A stretch of DNA of 64,000 nucleotides from Aeromicrobium ginsengisoli (GCF_004134905.2 NZ_SDPQ02000004.1:205377-269376), one strand, 5' to 3'; numbered from the stretch's first letter, positions 22,557 through 32,398 are shown. A program made the numbers and translations. Notes: generated by a model not told the origin, from the letters alone.

Positions 22557-23900
22557 CTAGAGCGCCGCATGGCGACGCAGTGACTCCGTGCGCTCCGCCG
22601 CGTGGTCGACCATCGGGGCCGGGTAGTCCGCGGGGGGCTCGTCGAGCTCCCACGGCGTGTGGACGTGCCGGGCGTCGACGTCGGCGAGCTCCGGCACCCA
22701 GCGGCGTACGTAGGTGCCGTCGGGGTCGAACTTCTTGCCCTGGGTCATCGGGTTGAAGACCCGGAAGTACGGCGCCGCGTCCGTGCCGCACCCCGCGACC
22801 CACTGCCAGCCGTGCTGGTTGGACGCGAGGTCGGCATCGACCAGCAGCTCGAGGAAGTGCCGGGCGCCGTGCTGCCACTCGATGTGGAGGTCCTTGACGA
22901 GGAAGCTCGCGACGATCATGCGGACCCGGTTGTGCATCCAGCCCTCGCCCTTGAGCTGCCGCATGCCGGCGTCGACGATCGGGATGCCGGTGCGGCCGGC
23001 CTTCCACGCCTCCAGCGCCTCGCCCGGCTCGTCGTACTCCATCGCCGCGAATGCGGGGTTGTAGTAGCCGAATGCCGAGTCCGGCCGCTGGTGCAGCACG
23101 TCGGCGTAGAACTCGCGGAACGCGAGCTCCCGGACGTACGCCGTGGCGCCCTTCGAGCGCAGCGGTGCGAGGTCGGCCAGCATCGTGCGCGGGTGGATCG
23201 TGCCCCACTTGAGGTGCACCGACATGCGGGACGTCCGGTCGTCGCCGGGCAGGTCGCGGGCCTCGTCGTAGTCGGCGACGTCGTCGGCGAGGAACGCCTG
23301 CCAGCGTGCTGTGGCGGCCTGCTCGCCCAGCGGCGGGAGGGTCATCCCGGCCGGCACGGGGACGTCGGGAACCTGGTGCGTACGCCCGTCGGGCCGGATC
23401 CACGGCACGTCGGTCGCCTCCGGGGCCGGTCCGCGCCAGCCGTGCTCGCGCCACGCCCGCGCGTACGGGGTGAAGACCCGGTAGCCCGAGCCGTCGGCCT
23501 TCGTGACGCGACCCGGCGCCACGGCGTACGGCGAACCCGTCCTGACCAGGAGGATGTCGTGGCAGGCCAGTGCCTCCTCGACACGGCGATCGCGCCGGGA
23601 GCCGTAGGGCGCGAAGTCGGCCGCGACGTGCACGCTCGTGGCGCCGGCGGCACGTGCGACGCGGACGACCTCGTCGACCGGATCGCCATGCACGACGTGG
23701 AGACCGCCGATGCGATCGGAGAGGTCTGCCAGCAGCTGTGACAGGGCAGCCGTCCGGGTCGATGCGGTGGTCGTCCAGAGCCGGTCGTCCAGCACGAACA
23801 GCGGAACCACGCCGTCCGGCCCGGAGGCCAGCGCCTCATGGATCGCCGGATTGTCAGCCAGCCGCAGGTCCCGTCTGAACCACATCACCGAGGTCGTCAC
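22557..23900 (-). CDS. phr: Deoxyribodipyrimidine photolyase (class I)
   Basis: A 447-residue flavoprotein that repairs UV pyrimidine dimers using blue light. It begins TTSVMWFRRDLRLADNPAI, the antenna-domain signature. The FAD domain shows SVHLKWGTIHPR, GWMHNRVRMIVASFLVKDL and the tail DAAPYFRVFNPMTQGKKFDP. The antenna pocket cannot be assigned, but an F420-type deazaflavin chromophore is possible because F420 genes are in the same window. I take the GTG at 23900; an ATG at 23909 is equally open. Divergent from the DtxR gene, 55 bp apart. Confidence 0.94.
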   Translation of the reverse strand: MTTSVMWFRRDLRLADNPAIHEALASGPDGVVPLFVLDDRLWTTTASTRTAALSQLLADLSDRIGGLHVVHGDPVDEVVRVARAAGATSVHVAADFAPYGSRRDRRVEEALACHDILLVRTGSPYAVAPGRVTKADGSGYRVFTPYARAWREHGWRGPAPEATDVPWIRPDGRTHQVPDVPVPAGMTLPPLGEQAATARWQAFLADDVADYDEARDLPGDDRTSRMSVHLKWGTIHPRTMLADLAPLRSKGATAYVRELAFREFYADVLHQRPDSAFGYYNPAFAAMEYDEPGEALEAWKAGRTGIPIVDAGMRQLKGEGWMHNRVRMIVASFLVKDLHIEWQHGARHFLELLVDADLASNQHGWQWVAGCGTDAAPYFRVFNPMTQGKKFDPDGTYVRRWVPELADVDARHVHTPWELDEPPADYPAPMVDHAAERTESLRRHAAL

Positions 23901-23955
23901 GTGTCCCATTGTCCGGGGGGAACGGCGATGCCGCAGGACGTGGAACAATGGCCTG

Positions 23956-24645
23956 GTGAGCGAGCTGATCGACACCACCGAGATGTACCTCCGCACGGTC
24001 TACGAGCTGGAGGAGGAGGGCATCACGCCGTTGCGCGCGCGCATCGCCGAGCGCCTCCACCAGAGCGGCCCGACCGTCAGCCAGACCGTGGCGCGCATGG
24101 AACGCGACGGTTTGCTCACGGTCGAGGGCGACCGCCACCTCGAGCTGTCACCCAAGGGCCGCCAGCTCGCGACTCGCGTGATGCGCAAGCACCGGCTCGC
24201 CGAGCGGCTGCTGACCGACATCATCGGCCTCGAGATCGAGTACGTCCACGAAGAGGCCTGCCGCTGGGAGCACGTGATGTCCGAGCAGGTCGAGCGCCGG
24301 CTCGTCGAGCTGCTCGAGCACCCGACGGAGTCGCCCTACGGCAACCCGATCCCCGGGCTCGCCGAGCTGGGCGAGCTGGGTGAGGACGCCGACTTCCTCC
24401 ACGGCGTGCAGCCGATGACCAAGGCCGTCAGCGGCGCCGTCGAGCCGATCCGTCTCGTGGTGCGCCGCATCGCCGAGGAGCTGCAGAAGGACACCGAGGT
24501 CATGTCGGTCCTCCGCAGGGTTGGTGCGCTGCCGGGCAACGACATCCTGGTGTCGCAAGGACACGACGGCCTGGTCGTCGCGCGGCAGGGTGAGACCGCC
24601 GAGATCGACGCCGAAGCGGCCGTCCACGTCTTCGTCTCGGTCTGA
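23956..24645 (+). CDS. DtxR/IdeR-family metal-dependent regulator
   Basis: A 229-residue repressor that should bind DNA when loaded with Fe(II) or Mn(II). It has an N-terminal winged helix (residues about 4-65, with the DTTEMYLRTVYELEEEG start and GPTVSQTVARMERDGLL recognition region), a dimerisation and metal domain (HRLAERLLTDIIGLE, EEACRWEHVMSEQVERR with metal ligands) and a C-terminal SH3-like FeoA domain. Domain order and length match IdeR. Whether it is the iron or the manganese sensor cannot be read from this. A GTG start is used. Confidence 0.92.
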   Translation: MSELIDTTEMYLRTVYELEEEGITPLRARIAERLHQSGPTVSQTVARMERDGLLTVEGDRHLELSPKGRQLATRVMRKHRLAERLLTDIIGLEIEYVHEEACRWEHVMSEQVERRLVELLEHPTESPYGNPIPGLAELGELGEDADFLHGVQPMTKAVSGAVEPIRLVVRRIAEELQKDTEVMSVLRRVGALPGNDILVSQGHDGLVVARQGETAEIDAEAAVHVFVSV

Positions 24646-24649
24646 TCGT

Positions 24650-24680
24650 CCGGGACGTCCCGTACGCCGTCCCGGTTCTT
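24650..24680 (+). terminator. Terminator after the DtxR gene
   Basis: CCGGGACG (24650-24657) pairs perfectly with CGTCCCGG (24668-24675) and is followed by TTCTT. It stands five bases after the stop codon. Confidence 0.65.
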
Positions 24681-24759
24681 CATCCGGGATGACCCTGGTT
24701 CTCGCTCTTCTCGCCGGGTTGTGCCCCTTCTGTGGTGGACCGGCTGGCAGAATTGACCC

Positions 24760-25242
24760 ATGACAGTCGGGACTGCCTTCAAGAGCTGGTTCCGACGCAC
24801 GGGCAGCGAGATCCTCGGCTGGATCCTGACGGTCGCCGGCGTGATCCTGATCCCGGCGCCGGGTCCTGGCACGCTCGTGCTCGTCGCCGGCATCTCGCTG
24901 CTGTCGCGCAACTACGTGTGGGCGCAGAAGCTGCTCGGCCCGCTGGAGCGCAGGGCGATCGAGGCGGCCAAGTTCGGCGTCGCCACGTGGCCGCGCATCT
25001 TCCTCAGCTTCCTCGGCGGTGTGTGGCTCGTGGGTCTGGGCGTCGTGTGGTGGATCAGCCCGGAGATCCCGGAGTTCTCGATCCTCAGCGTGGGCTTCGG
25101 CCCGGAGCTGCCGGCGCACGGCTGGGGCACCGCCATCGGACTCTGGACGTCGGCGATCGCCGCCTGGGGCCTGCTGGCCTACAGCGTCGTCCGGTGGCAC
25201 GAGCCCCGGGGCCCGAGGACCAAGGCTCACTCGAACGCGTAG
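24760..25242 (+). CDS. PGPGW-type transmembrane protein (TIGR02611-like)
   Basis: A 160-residue membrane protein with a soluble basic start, a helical hairpin around the PAPGPGTLVLVAG loop (residues about 20-50) and further hydrophobic segments at about 78-98 and 120-142. The PGPG loop between two helices is the hallmark of the PGPGW family, whose function is unknown. The last 16 bases overlap the convergent DUF1707 gene. Confidence concerns the family only. Confidence 0.75.
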   Translation: MTVGTAFKSWFRRTGSEILGWILTVAGVILIPAPGPGTLVLVAGISLLSRNYVWAQKLLGPLERRAIEAAKFGVATWPRIFLSFLGGVWLVGLGVVWWISPEIPEFSILSVGFGPELPAHGWGTAIGLWTSAIAAWGLLAYSVVRWHEPRGPRTKAHSNA

Positions 25243-26051
25243 CGGGAGAGCTCCTTGCCGTCGAGGCTGAACGTCCAGTAGCCGTTCTCGCTGTACTCGT
25301 TCGACACGTAGACCGAGAACGTCGGCTCGTCGCCGGAGTTGCGGATCACGACGTACGTCGACGTGACGTCCTCGACCCCCAGCACCGAGGGGGAGCGCTT
25401 GACCGCCCTGGCGTACGCCGTGGGGTCGACCGCTGCCAGGTCGATCGAGCCGGCGCCCGCCGGCCGGCTGCCCTTGCTCGGATCGCCCTCGAACCCCTTG
25501 GCGAAGTACCAGTTCTCCACGCGGCGCTCGTCGTCCTTCATGACGACCTCGATGCTGGCGTAGTCGGGATAGATCGCGGCCGAGTCGACGATCGTCGTGC
25601 CGAACTTCGCCTTGGTCAGCGCCACGAGCTGCTCGAACCCGGCGGCCGTGTGGAGCTCGAGCTTGTCCTTGGGATTGGGCGCCTGGGTGGTCTCTCCCGG
25701 AGCGGCCGGCGCGTTGTCGTCGCCCCCGGCGCTGGAGATCCAGACGACGACGGCGATCGCGGCCGGGACCAGCAGCGCGATGAGCAGGCGAACCAGGAAG
25801 CGGCGCGGCAGCCGCGTGGTGGAGGCGTCGCCGGAGGACGTCTTGAAGGCGGCGGCGACCTTCGACGGCAGCTTGGCGGCGGGGCCGAGATCGGCGACGA
25901 GATCGGCGAGCTGCTGCAGCGTCGTGGCCTGCAGCGCTGCCTGCGTACGCGTCTCGCGCTCCGCGTCGTTGATCCGGCCGTCCGCGTAGGCGGCTTCGAT
26001 GTCCTCCAGGCAGCTGTCGCGGTCAGCATCGCTCGCTCGGGTGGACACCAT
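25227..26051 (-). CDS. DUF1707-domain membrane protein A, flanking the subtilase
   Basis: A 274-residue protein: an N-terminal DUF1707 domain (about residues 5-58, with SDADRDSCLEDI and AYADGRINDAER), a transmembrane helix (about 86-106), a linker and an extracellular domain of about 150 residues. The outer domain carries IYPDYASIEV and ends in GYWTFSLDGKEL. Gene 27340-28209 encodes a paralog with the same order and similar signatures. It is divergent from the secreted protease with 82 bp between. DUF1707 proteins are widespread in actinobacteria and mostly uncharacterised. I take the ATG at 26051; GTG at 26048 is possible. Confidence 0.8.
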   Translation of the reverse strand: MVSTRASDADRDSCLEDIEAAYADGRINDAERETRTQAALQATTLQQLADLVADLGPAAKLPSKVAAAFKTSSGDASTTRLPRRFLVRLLIALLVPAAIAVVVWISSAGGDDNAPAAPGETTQAPNPKDKLELHTAAGFEQLVALTKAKFGTTIVDSAAIYPDYASIEVVMKDDERRVENWYFAKGFEGDPSKGSRPAGAGSIDLAAVDPTAYARAVKRSPSVLGVEDVTSTYVVIRNSGDEPTFSVYVSNEYSENGYWTFSLDGKELSRYAFE

Positions 26052-26133
26052 GTCGAGCACGATATCTGCAGTCGCACTTCGAGCGGGTCGTAACCGCTGA
26101 CCTCGGCGGGCGTTGTTCACCAGGGGACGAAAG

Positions 26134-27333
26134 GTGACCGAGGTGCGTATGCGGATCGGACGAACGGCCGGGGCCATCGGGCTCATCGCCACCGTGATCG
26201 CCGCGGGGTCCTCCGGCGCCACCGCTGCGGACGACGGTGGGCTGAGGCGAACGGCGACGGAGATCCTCGCGACCGCCACGCCGGGCGACCCGCTCAAGGT
26301 CGTGACCACGACGCGTACGGCGGGCGCCCCCGAGATCACCACGAAGGTCGCGTCCAGCCGCTCCAATGCGCTCGACCTCATCGTCGCCGGGCTCAAGAAG
26401 CGGTCGACCGTCGGCGTCGACATCGCCCACGAGGTGCACATCGACCTCTCCGACGACCCGCTCCGCGCCAGGCAGTGGGCCCTCACGCGGCTCGGTGCCG
26501 AGACGGCGTGGAAGACCTCGACGGGTCGCGGCGTCGTCGTTGCGGTCATCGACACCGGGGTGCGGGCCGGTCACGTCGATCTTCGGGGCCACATCCTCAC
26601 GGGCTACGACTTCCTCGCGCCGGGCACGCCGCCCACCGACGAGAACGGCCACGGCACGCACGTCGCCGGCATCATCACGGCGATCGCCAACAATGGGCGC
26701 GGCATCGCCGGCCTCGCCCCCAACACGCGGGTGCTGCCCATCCGCGTGTTGGACCGTTCCGGGGTGGGCGATTCCGCGACCGTGGCCAAGGGCATCGTGT
26801 GGGCCGTCGACCACGGCGCCAAGGTCATCAACCTCTCGCTGTCATCGACGCGCAGCGACACCGCCGGACGCGCCGCCGTCGCGTACGCGATCTCCAAGAA
26901 CGTCGTCGTGGTGGCCGCCGCGGGCAACAACGGGTGCGGCCTGTTCGGGTCGCCGCGCAGCTATCCAGCCGCCTACGACGGTGTGCTCGGGGTCGGCGCG
27001 ATCCAGTCCAACGGCGCGGTCGCGTCGTTCTCGAGCTGTGGCAGCTGGGTCGACGTCGCCGCTCCTGGCAGTGGGATCCTGTCGACCACCTCGGCAGACC
27101 CGGACCCGTCGCTCGGCTGCCCGCCGCACTTCTGCACGCTGTCGGGCACGTCGATGGCCTCGCCCTACGCGGCGGCCGCGGCGGCGCTCGAGATCGCCAA
27201 GGTCGGCTCCGGGGTGAGCCAGGCAACGATCCGCTCGCTCATCCAGTCGACCGCTGATGACGCCGGGTCGACGGGCTACGACACGCGTACGGGCTACGGC
27301 GTCATCAACCCGCGCCGGATGCTCGCCCGCTGA
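26134..27333 (+). CDS. Secreted subtilisin-like serine protease (S8 family)
   Basis: A 399-residue protease precursor. An N-terminal signal peptide (about residues 1-32) is followed by a propeptide-like part to about 105 and a catalytic domain with D140 (VVAVIDTG), H173 (NGHGTHVAG), the oxyanion Asn in AAAGNNG (N265) and S340 (LSGTSMASPY). Four cysteines in the catalytic part could form disulfides. There is no cell-wall anchor, so it should be secreted. GTG at 26134 is preceded by AGGGGA with 6-base spacing, which fixes the start. It lies between two paralogous DUF1707 membrane proteins. Confidence 0.93.
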   Translation: MTEVRMRIGRTAGAIGLIATVIAAGSSGATAADDGGLRRTATEILATATPGDPLKVVTTTRTAGAPEITTKVASSRSNALDLIVAGLKKRSTVGVDIAHEVHIDLSDDPLRARQWALTRLGAETAWKTSTGRGVVVAVIDTGVRAGHVDLRGHILTGYDFLAPGTPPTDENGHGTHVAGIITAIANNGRGIAGLAPNTRVLPIRVLDRSGVGDSATVAKGIVWAVDHGAKVINLSLSSTRSDTAGRAAVAYAISKNVVVVAAAGNNGCGLFGSPRSYPAAYDGVLGVGAIQSNGAVASFSSCGSWVDVAAPGSGILSTTSADPDPSLGCPPHFCTLSGTSMASPYAAAAAALEIAKVGSGVSQATIRSLIQSTADDAGSTGYDTRTGYGVINPRRMLAR

Positions 27334-27339
27334 GGCTGA

Positions 27340-28209
27340 TCAGGGTGCCTTGTACGTCGTGACCGTCGCGCCGTTGAGCCGCATCGTCCAGTAGCCGGTG
27401 TCGTTCGAGGCGTTGGTGACGTAGACCGACATCACGCTCCGGCCCGAGCGGTTGTCGAAGATCAGGTAGGTCCGGTCGGCGTCGCGCACGTTGAGCTGGG
27501 CCGGTGCTCGCCGGATCGCCCTGGTCAACGCGGTGACGCGTACGTCGCGCAGGTCTGCCGGCCTCGAGCCCGGCCGGCGCGGGCTCGCCGTCGGGTTGTA
27601 GGGGAAGCTGCCGTTGTAGTACCAGCGTTGCGAGTGGTCGGGGTCGCCGGAGATCGGCACCTCGATCGTCGCGTAGTCGGGATAGATCACGGCGCTGAGG
27701 TATCGCGTGCTGCCGATCTTGGCGCGCATGTCGTCACGGAGCTTGACGAAGCCGTTGCGGGTCAGCAGCTCGGGGTGCGCGGCGGCAGCCGTCGCGGTCG
27801 GCCGGGTGATGCCCGGGACGCTCGGACCCGTCGGGGAGCTGTCGGTCGCGTTGTCGAACACCGACGTGGCGAACGCCGCGCCGCCCGCGACCGTGAGCCC
27901 GAGCGCCCAGAGGATCAGTCGGCGCAAGCCGAAGACTGTCGCGAACCTGCCGACCGAACGCCCGAGCTGCGGGCTCGTGAGGGCGTCGCCGACGACGGTG
28001 CCGAACGACTCCTTCGGAGCGGCTGCCGGGGCAGGAGCGCGGCCGTTGTCGGTCACCAGCGCCGCGAGCTCCGACAGGGTGGTCGCGTCGGCGACCTTGG
28101 ACGATCGGGTCGCGAACTCGGCGGCGTCGATCCGGCCGCTGGACAGCAGCTCCTTGAGCTCGTCGAACGCCCCGCGTCGATCGTCGTCAGTCGCCGGCAC
28201 GCCCTCCAT
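27340..28209 (-). CDS. DUF1707-like membrane protein B, flanking the subtilase
   Basis: A 289-residue paralog of the 25227-26051 product: an N-terminal DUF1707-like helical domain (about residues 5-58), a transmembrane helix (about 97-117), a Pro/Thr linker and an outer domain with IYPDYATIEV and a C-terminal GYWTMRLNG. The two outer domains align over their whole length by eye. It is convergent with the protease gene, six bases away. The ATG at 28209 is chosen; a GTG at 28227 is open. Function unknown. Confidence 0.78.
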   Translation of the reverse strand: MEGVPATDDDRRGAFDELKELLSSGRIDAAEFATRSSKVADATTLSELAALVTDNGRAPAPAAAPKESFGTVVGDALTSPQLGRSVGRFATVFGLRRLILWALGLTVAGGAAFATSVFDNATDSSPTGPSVPGITRPTATAAAAHPELLTRNGFVKLRDDMRAKIGSTRYLSAVIYPDYATIEVPISGDPDHSQRWYYNGSFPYNPTASPRRPGSRPADLRDVRVTALTRAIRRAPAQLNVRDADRTYLIFDNRSGRSVMSVYVTNASNDTGYWTMRLNGATVTTYKAP

Positions 28210-28304
28210 GCAGCGCAGCGTAGCCACGGAGAGGCGGTCTCGGAGGCGAAATCACCGCACGGGTCCACTGGCTCCCGACCCGGGACATGCCAGAGGATGG
28301 GGGC

Positions 28305-29645
28305 ATGAGTGCTCATGAGTGTGATGTCGTCGTAGTCGGTCTCGGTCCCGGAGGCGAAGCGCTCGTCGCGCGGCTCGCCAAGGCCGGGCTCGCCGTCGTG
28401 GCCGTCGAGGCCGAGCTGGTGGGCGGCGAGTGTCCCTATTGGGGCTGCATTCCCTCCAAGATGTTCATCCGTGCCGGCAACCTGCTCGCCGAGGCCCGGC
28501 GGATCGCGCAGCTGTCGGGCGCCGCGACCGTCACCCCTGACTTCTCCGTCGTTGCCAAGCGGATCCGCGACGAGGCCACCGACAACTGGGACGACACGGT
28601 GGCCGCCGATCGGATCACCGCCGCCGGCGCCACGCTCGTACGCGGACGCGGGCGATTGACCGGCGATCGTACGGTCGAGGTGAATGGCGAGACGTACGTC
28701 GCGTCCAAGGGCGTCGTGCTCAACACCGGTACGACCGCAGCGGTGCCGCCGATCCCGGGACTCGCCGAGACGCCGTTCTGGACCAACCGCGAGGCGCTCA
28801 AGACCGAGCAGGCTCCCGCCTCGCTGATCGTGATCGGCGGCGGTGCGATCGGCCTCGAGCTGGCCCAGGCCTACTCGCGGTTCGACACCGAGGTCACGGT
28901 GCTGGAGGTCGCGCCGCGCATCCTCGCGCCCGAGGAGCCGGAGTCGTCCGAGCTGCTGGCCACGGTCTTCGAGTCCGAGGGCATCGGCGTGCACGCCGGC
29001 ATCACGATCGACCGGGTCGACCACGACGGCAGCCGGTTCACCGTCACGTGCGGCGACACGACGTACGAGGCAGAGCAGCTGCTCGTGGCTGCCGGCCGCA
29101 AGTCGCGGGTCGACGACATCGGGCTCGAGACGGTCGGCGTCGAGGTCGGCAAGTTCCTGACCGTCGGCGACGACATGCAGGTCACCGACGGGCTCTGGGC
29201 GATCGGGGACATCGTCGGCCGTGGCGCGTTCACCCACCTGTCGATGTATCACGCGGAGCGGGCCGCCAAGGCGATCCTCGGCGAGCCACTGGGGGCGTAC
29301 GACGGCAGCTTCCCGCGGGTCACGTTCACGGATCCCGAGGTCGGCGGCGTCGGCCTCACCGAGGCCCAGGCCCGCGACAAGGGCCTCAACGTACGGGTGG
29401 GGCTGACCGACGTCGCCGCGAGCAGCCGCGGGTTCGTCCACGGCGTGGGCAACGCAGGGCTGATCAAGATCATCATCGACACGGACCGCGACATCATCGT
29501 CGGCGCGACCAGTGCCGGGCCGACGGGCGGCGAGACGCTCTCGGCGCTGGCGTTCGCCGTACGCGCGGAGATTCCGCTCGAGACGCTGCGCAACACGGTC
29601 TACGCCTACCCGACGTTCTGGCGGGCGATCGAGTCGGCGCTCTGA
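28305..29645 (+). CDS. FAD-dependent pyridine nucleotide-disulfide oxidoreductase family
   Basis: A 446-residue flavoprotein with the FAD loop GLGPGGE (about 12-18), a redox-disulfide motif GGECPYWGCIPSK (C43, C48), an NAD loop IGGGAIGLE and the second FAD motif ending in WAIGD. It therefore resembles dihydrolipoamide dehydrogenase and mercuric reductase. At the C-terminus, where these enzymes have a catalytic His-Pro, this one has YAYPTFWRAIES, so the usual His-Glu pair is absent. The substrate may thus be a quinone or other small oxidant rather than a dithiol. The start ATG follows GGGGG. No operon partner. Confidence 0.8.
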   Translation: MSAHECDVVVVGLGPGGEALVARLAKAGLAVVAVEAELVGGECPYWGCIPSKMFIRAGNLLAEARRIAQLSGAATVTPDFSVVAKRIRDEATDNWDDTVAADRITAAGATLVRGRGRLTGDRTVEVNGETYVASKGVVLNTGTTAAVPPIPGLAETPFWTNREALKTEQAPASLIVIGGGAIGLELAQAYSRFDTEVTVLEVAPRILAPEEPESSELLATVFESEGIGVHAGITIDRVDHDGSRFTVTCGDTTYEAEQLLVAAGRKSRVDDIGLETVGVEVGKFLTVGDDMQVTDGLWAIGDIVGRGAFTHLSMYHAERAAKAILGEPLGAYDGSFPRVTFTDPEVGGVGLTEAQARDKGLNVRVGLTDVAASSRGFVHGVGNAGLIKIIIDTDRDIIVGATSAGPTGGETLSALAFAVRAEIPLETLRNTVYAYPTFWRAIESAL

Positions 29646-29674
29646 CCCGTCGGGCGCTCAGGCAGACTGGGCCC

Positions 29675-30652
<978 letters not shown>

Positions 30653-30653
30653 C

Positions 30654-31619
30654 ATGGTGCTGCGCGCGTGGCCGCTCGAGGGCATCGGTGAGATCCGGCC
30701 AGGCGCCGATCTCGCTGCGGTCATCGTCGATCACCTAGCCGAGCCCCTCGAGGACGGCGATGTCGTCGTGGTGACCAGCAAGGTCGTCAGCAAGGCGGCC
30801 GGGCTGGCGACGACCGGAGACCGTGACTCGCTGATCGATGCGGAGACCGACCGGGTCGTGGCTCGTCGAGGCCAGACGCGCATCGTCCGTACGCGCTCCG
30901 GGCTCACCCTCGCCGCGGCCGGGATCGACGCGTCCAACCTCGAGGCCGGCACCGTGATCCCGCTGCCTCGCGACCCCGACGGCGCGGCACGTGACCTGCG
31001 GAGCCGGCTCGAGGAGCTCACAGGCGTACGTCTCGGCGTCATCGTGAGCGACACGGCCGGGCGGGCATGGCGCATCGGGCAGACCGACATCGCGATCGGC
31101 GCGTCTGGCATCGCGCCCCACCTGTCGTTCGCAGGTGTCGAGGACGCATATGGCAACCTCCTCGCGGTGACCTCGCCCGCGGTCGCCGACGAGATCGCCG
31201 GCACCGCCGACCTGGTGGCCGGCAAGCTCGACGGTCAGCCGGTCGTCGTGGTGCGGGGGCTGCCGGTCGCCTGGCTCGGCTCCGACGAAGGGGCTGGCGC
31301 CCTGATCCGTGACGACGACGGTGACCTGTTCGGCCTCGGCGCCCGCGACGCGGTGCTGGCTGCGACCTCGCGCGGTGACCTGCCGCGGGGCTTCCCCGTC
31401 GCCGACGAGGAGGACGATCTGCTGGCACTCGCGCGGGCCGGCACCGATCTCTCGCTCGCCGATGTGACGGTGGCCGCGGACGGCTCGCTCGAGGTGCGCG
31501 CCCTGAGCGAGGACGGCGCCCCCGAGGCATACGTCGAGGCCGGAGCCCTGGCCGAGCGCCTGCGCATCCTCGCCCGCGCCCTGCGCCGCGAGGTCGTGAT
31601 CGCGGTCGTCAGTGACTGA
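30654..31619 (+). CDS. cofE: F420-0:L-glutamate ligase, single-domain form
   Basis: A 321-residue ligase that adds the glutamate tail of F420 using GTP. The CofE core covers about residues 1-245 (VVVTSKVVSKAAG, VIVSDTAGRAWRIGQTD, FAGVEDAYGNLLAV). Mycobacterial FbiB is about 448 residues and carries a C-terminal FMN domain that reduces dehydro-F420; here only about 75 further residues follow, with a helical end, and no nitroreductase fold. That step must use another protein or this extension. It is in an operon with cofD and its stop lies near the 22-bp repeat array. Confidence 0.92.
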   Translation: MVLRAWPLEGIGEIRPGADLAAVIVDHLAEPLEDGDVVVVTSKVVSKAAGLATTGDRDSLIDAETDRVVARRGQTRIVRTRSGLTLAAAGIDASNLEAGTVIPLPRDPDGAARDLRSRLEELTGVRLGVIVSDTAGRAWRIGQTDIAIGASGIAPHLSFAGVEDAYGNLLAVTSPAVADEIAGTADLVAGKLDGQPVVVVRGLPVAWLGSDEGAGALIRDDDGDLFGLGARDAVLAATSRGDLPRGFPVADEEDDLLALARAGTDLSLADVTVAADGSLEVRALSEDGAPEAYVEAGALAERLRILARALRREVVIAVVSD

Positions 31620-31625
31620 CCCCCG

Positions 31626-31751
31626 CTGAGGAGTCACTCCCGTAGCGCTGAGGAGTCACTGCGATGGTGGTGAGGAGTCGCTGCGGTCGTGTTGAGTGAC
31701 TCGTCAGGGGCACGGGAGTGACTCGTCAGGGGCACCGGAGTGACTCGTCAG
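31626..31751. repeat. Array of six 22-bp units, three facing three, between cofE and cofC
   Basis: CTGAGGAGTCACT stands at 31626 and 31648, with a one-off version at 31670 (G start, GTCGCT). The near-inverse AGTGACTCGTCAG stands at 31695, 31717 and 31739. Within each half the period is exactly 22 bp. The final unit contains the cofC stop codon (TCA at 31748-31750). The two halves could pair as a long hairpin and so end transcription in both directions. Confidence 0.85.
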
Positions 31752-32398
31752 CGGCTGAGGGCTGAAGCTTCGTCGGCGGTGAGGTCGGCGTATGCCTGGC
31801 GGGTGTGCGGTCCGAGGCTGAGCCGTTCGGCGGCGGCGAGGTCGATCAACACGTCGACGTCCTGACGCAGGGCACCTGGCGCGACCAGCTCGTACGCGCC
31901 GAGGCCGCGGTGCCGCTCAGCGGAGCCGGGGCCGTAGCCGGGACGCATCAGCTCTGGCGAGCGGCTCGTCAGGATCGTCGTGCCGTCACCGTTGGCGTCC
32001 GCGACGAACGCGAACGGGTGTGTCGCCGCCTCGCGCAGCAGCTCGCCGAGTGCGTCGGGCGTCAGCGCGGGCAGGTCCGACGGGACGACGGCGACGGGCA
32101 CGTCCGGCCGGTGCTCGCCGGCCCACGCGATGCCGTGCCGGATCGCCGAGCCCAGGGTGTCGAGCGACCGGTCGCCGGGTTCCTGGATCACGTGGGCGCC
32201 GGCCGCGCGGACGTGATCGACGACCAGGTCGCCCTGCGTCACGACCACGACGTCGCTGACCTCCGGGCAGGCGAGCACCGCGGCGAGCGTGTCGCGGGCG
32301 AACGCCTCGGCGAGGGTGCGTCGTACGTGCGGATCGGCGTGCAGGCGCGACTTGGCCTGGTCCCACGCCTTCATCGGCACGATCGCGGTGTACGTCAT
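31748..32398 (-). CDS. cofC: Phospholactate/phosphoenolpyruvate guanylyltransferase (F420)
   Basis: A 216-residue nucleotidyltransferase (FbiD in mycobacteria) that activates 2-phospholactate or PEP with GTP for CofD. The start [16 protein letters not shown], the segment [13 protein letters not shown] with the metal-binding Asp, and [13 protein letters not shown] are typical. The ATG overlaps the stop of fbiC (ATGA at 32398-32395), so it is translated with it. The stop lies within the 22-bp repeat array. It is shorter at the C-terminus than nothing known, and complete. Confidence 0.93.
   Translation of the reverse strand: MTYTAIVPMKAWDQAKSRLHADPHVRRTLAEAFARDTLAAVLACPEVSDVVVVTQGDLVVDHVRAAGAHVIQEPGDRSLDTLGSAIRHGIAWAGEHRPDVPVAVVPSDLPALTPDALGELLREAATHPFAFVADANGDGTTILTSRSPELMRPGYGPGSAERHRGLGAYELVAPGALRQDVDVLIDLAAAERLSLGPHTRQAYADLTADEASALSR

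Noticed and set aside
31626..31751. CRISPR array
   Set aside because: The repeats are 13-16 bp with 6-9 bp between, far shorter than CRISPR units, face in two orientations, and no cas gene is near.
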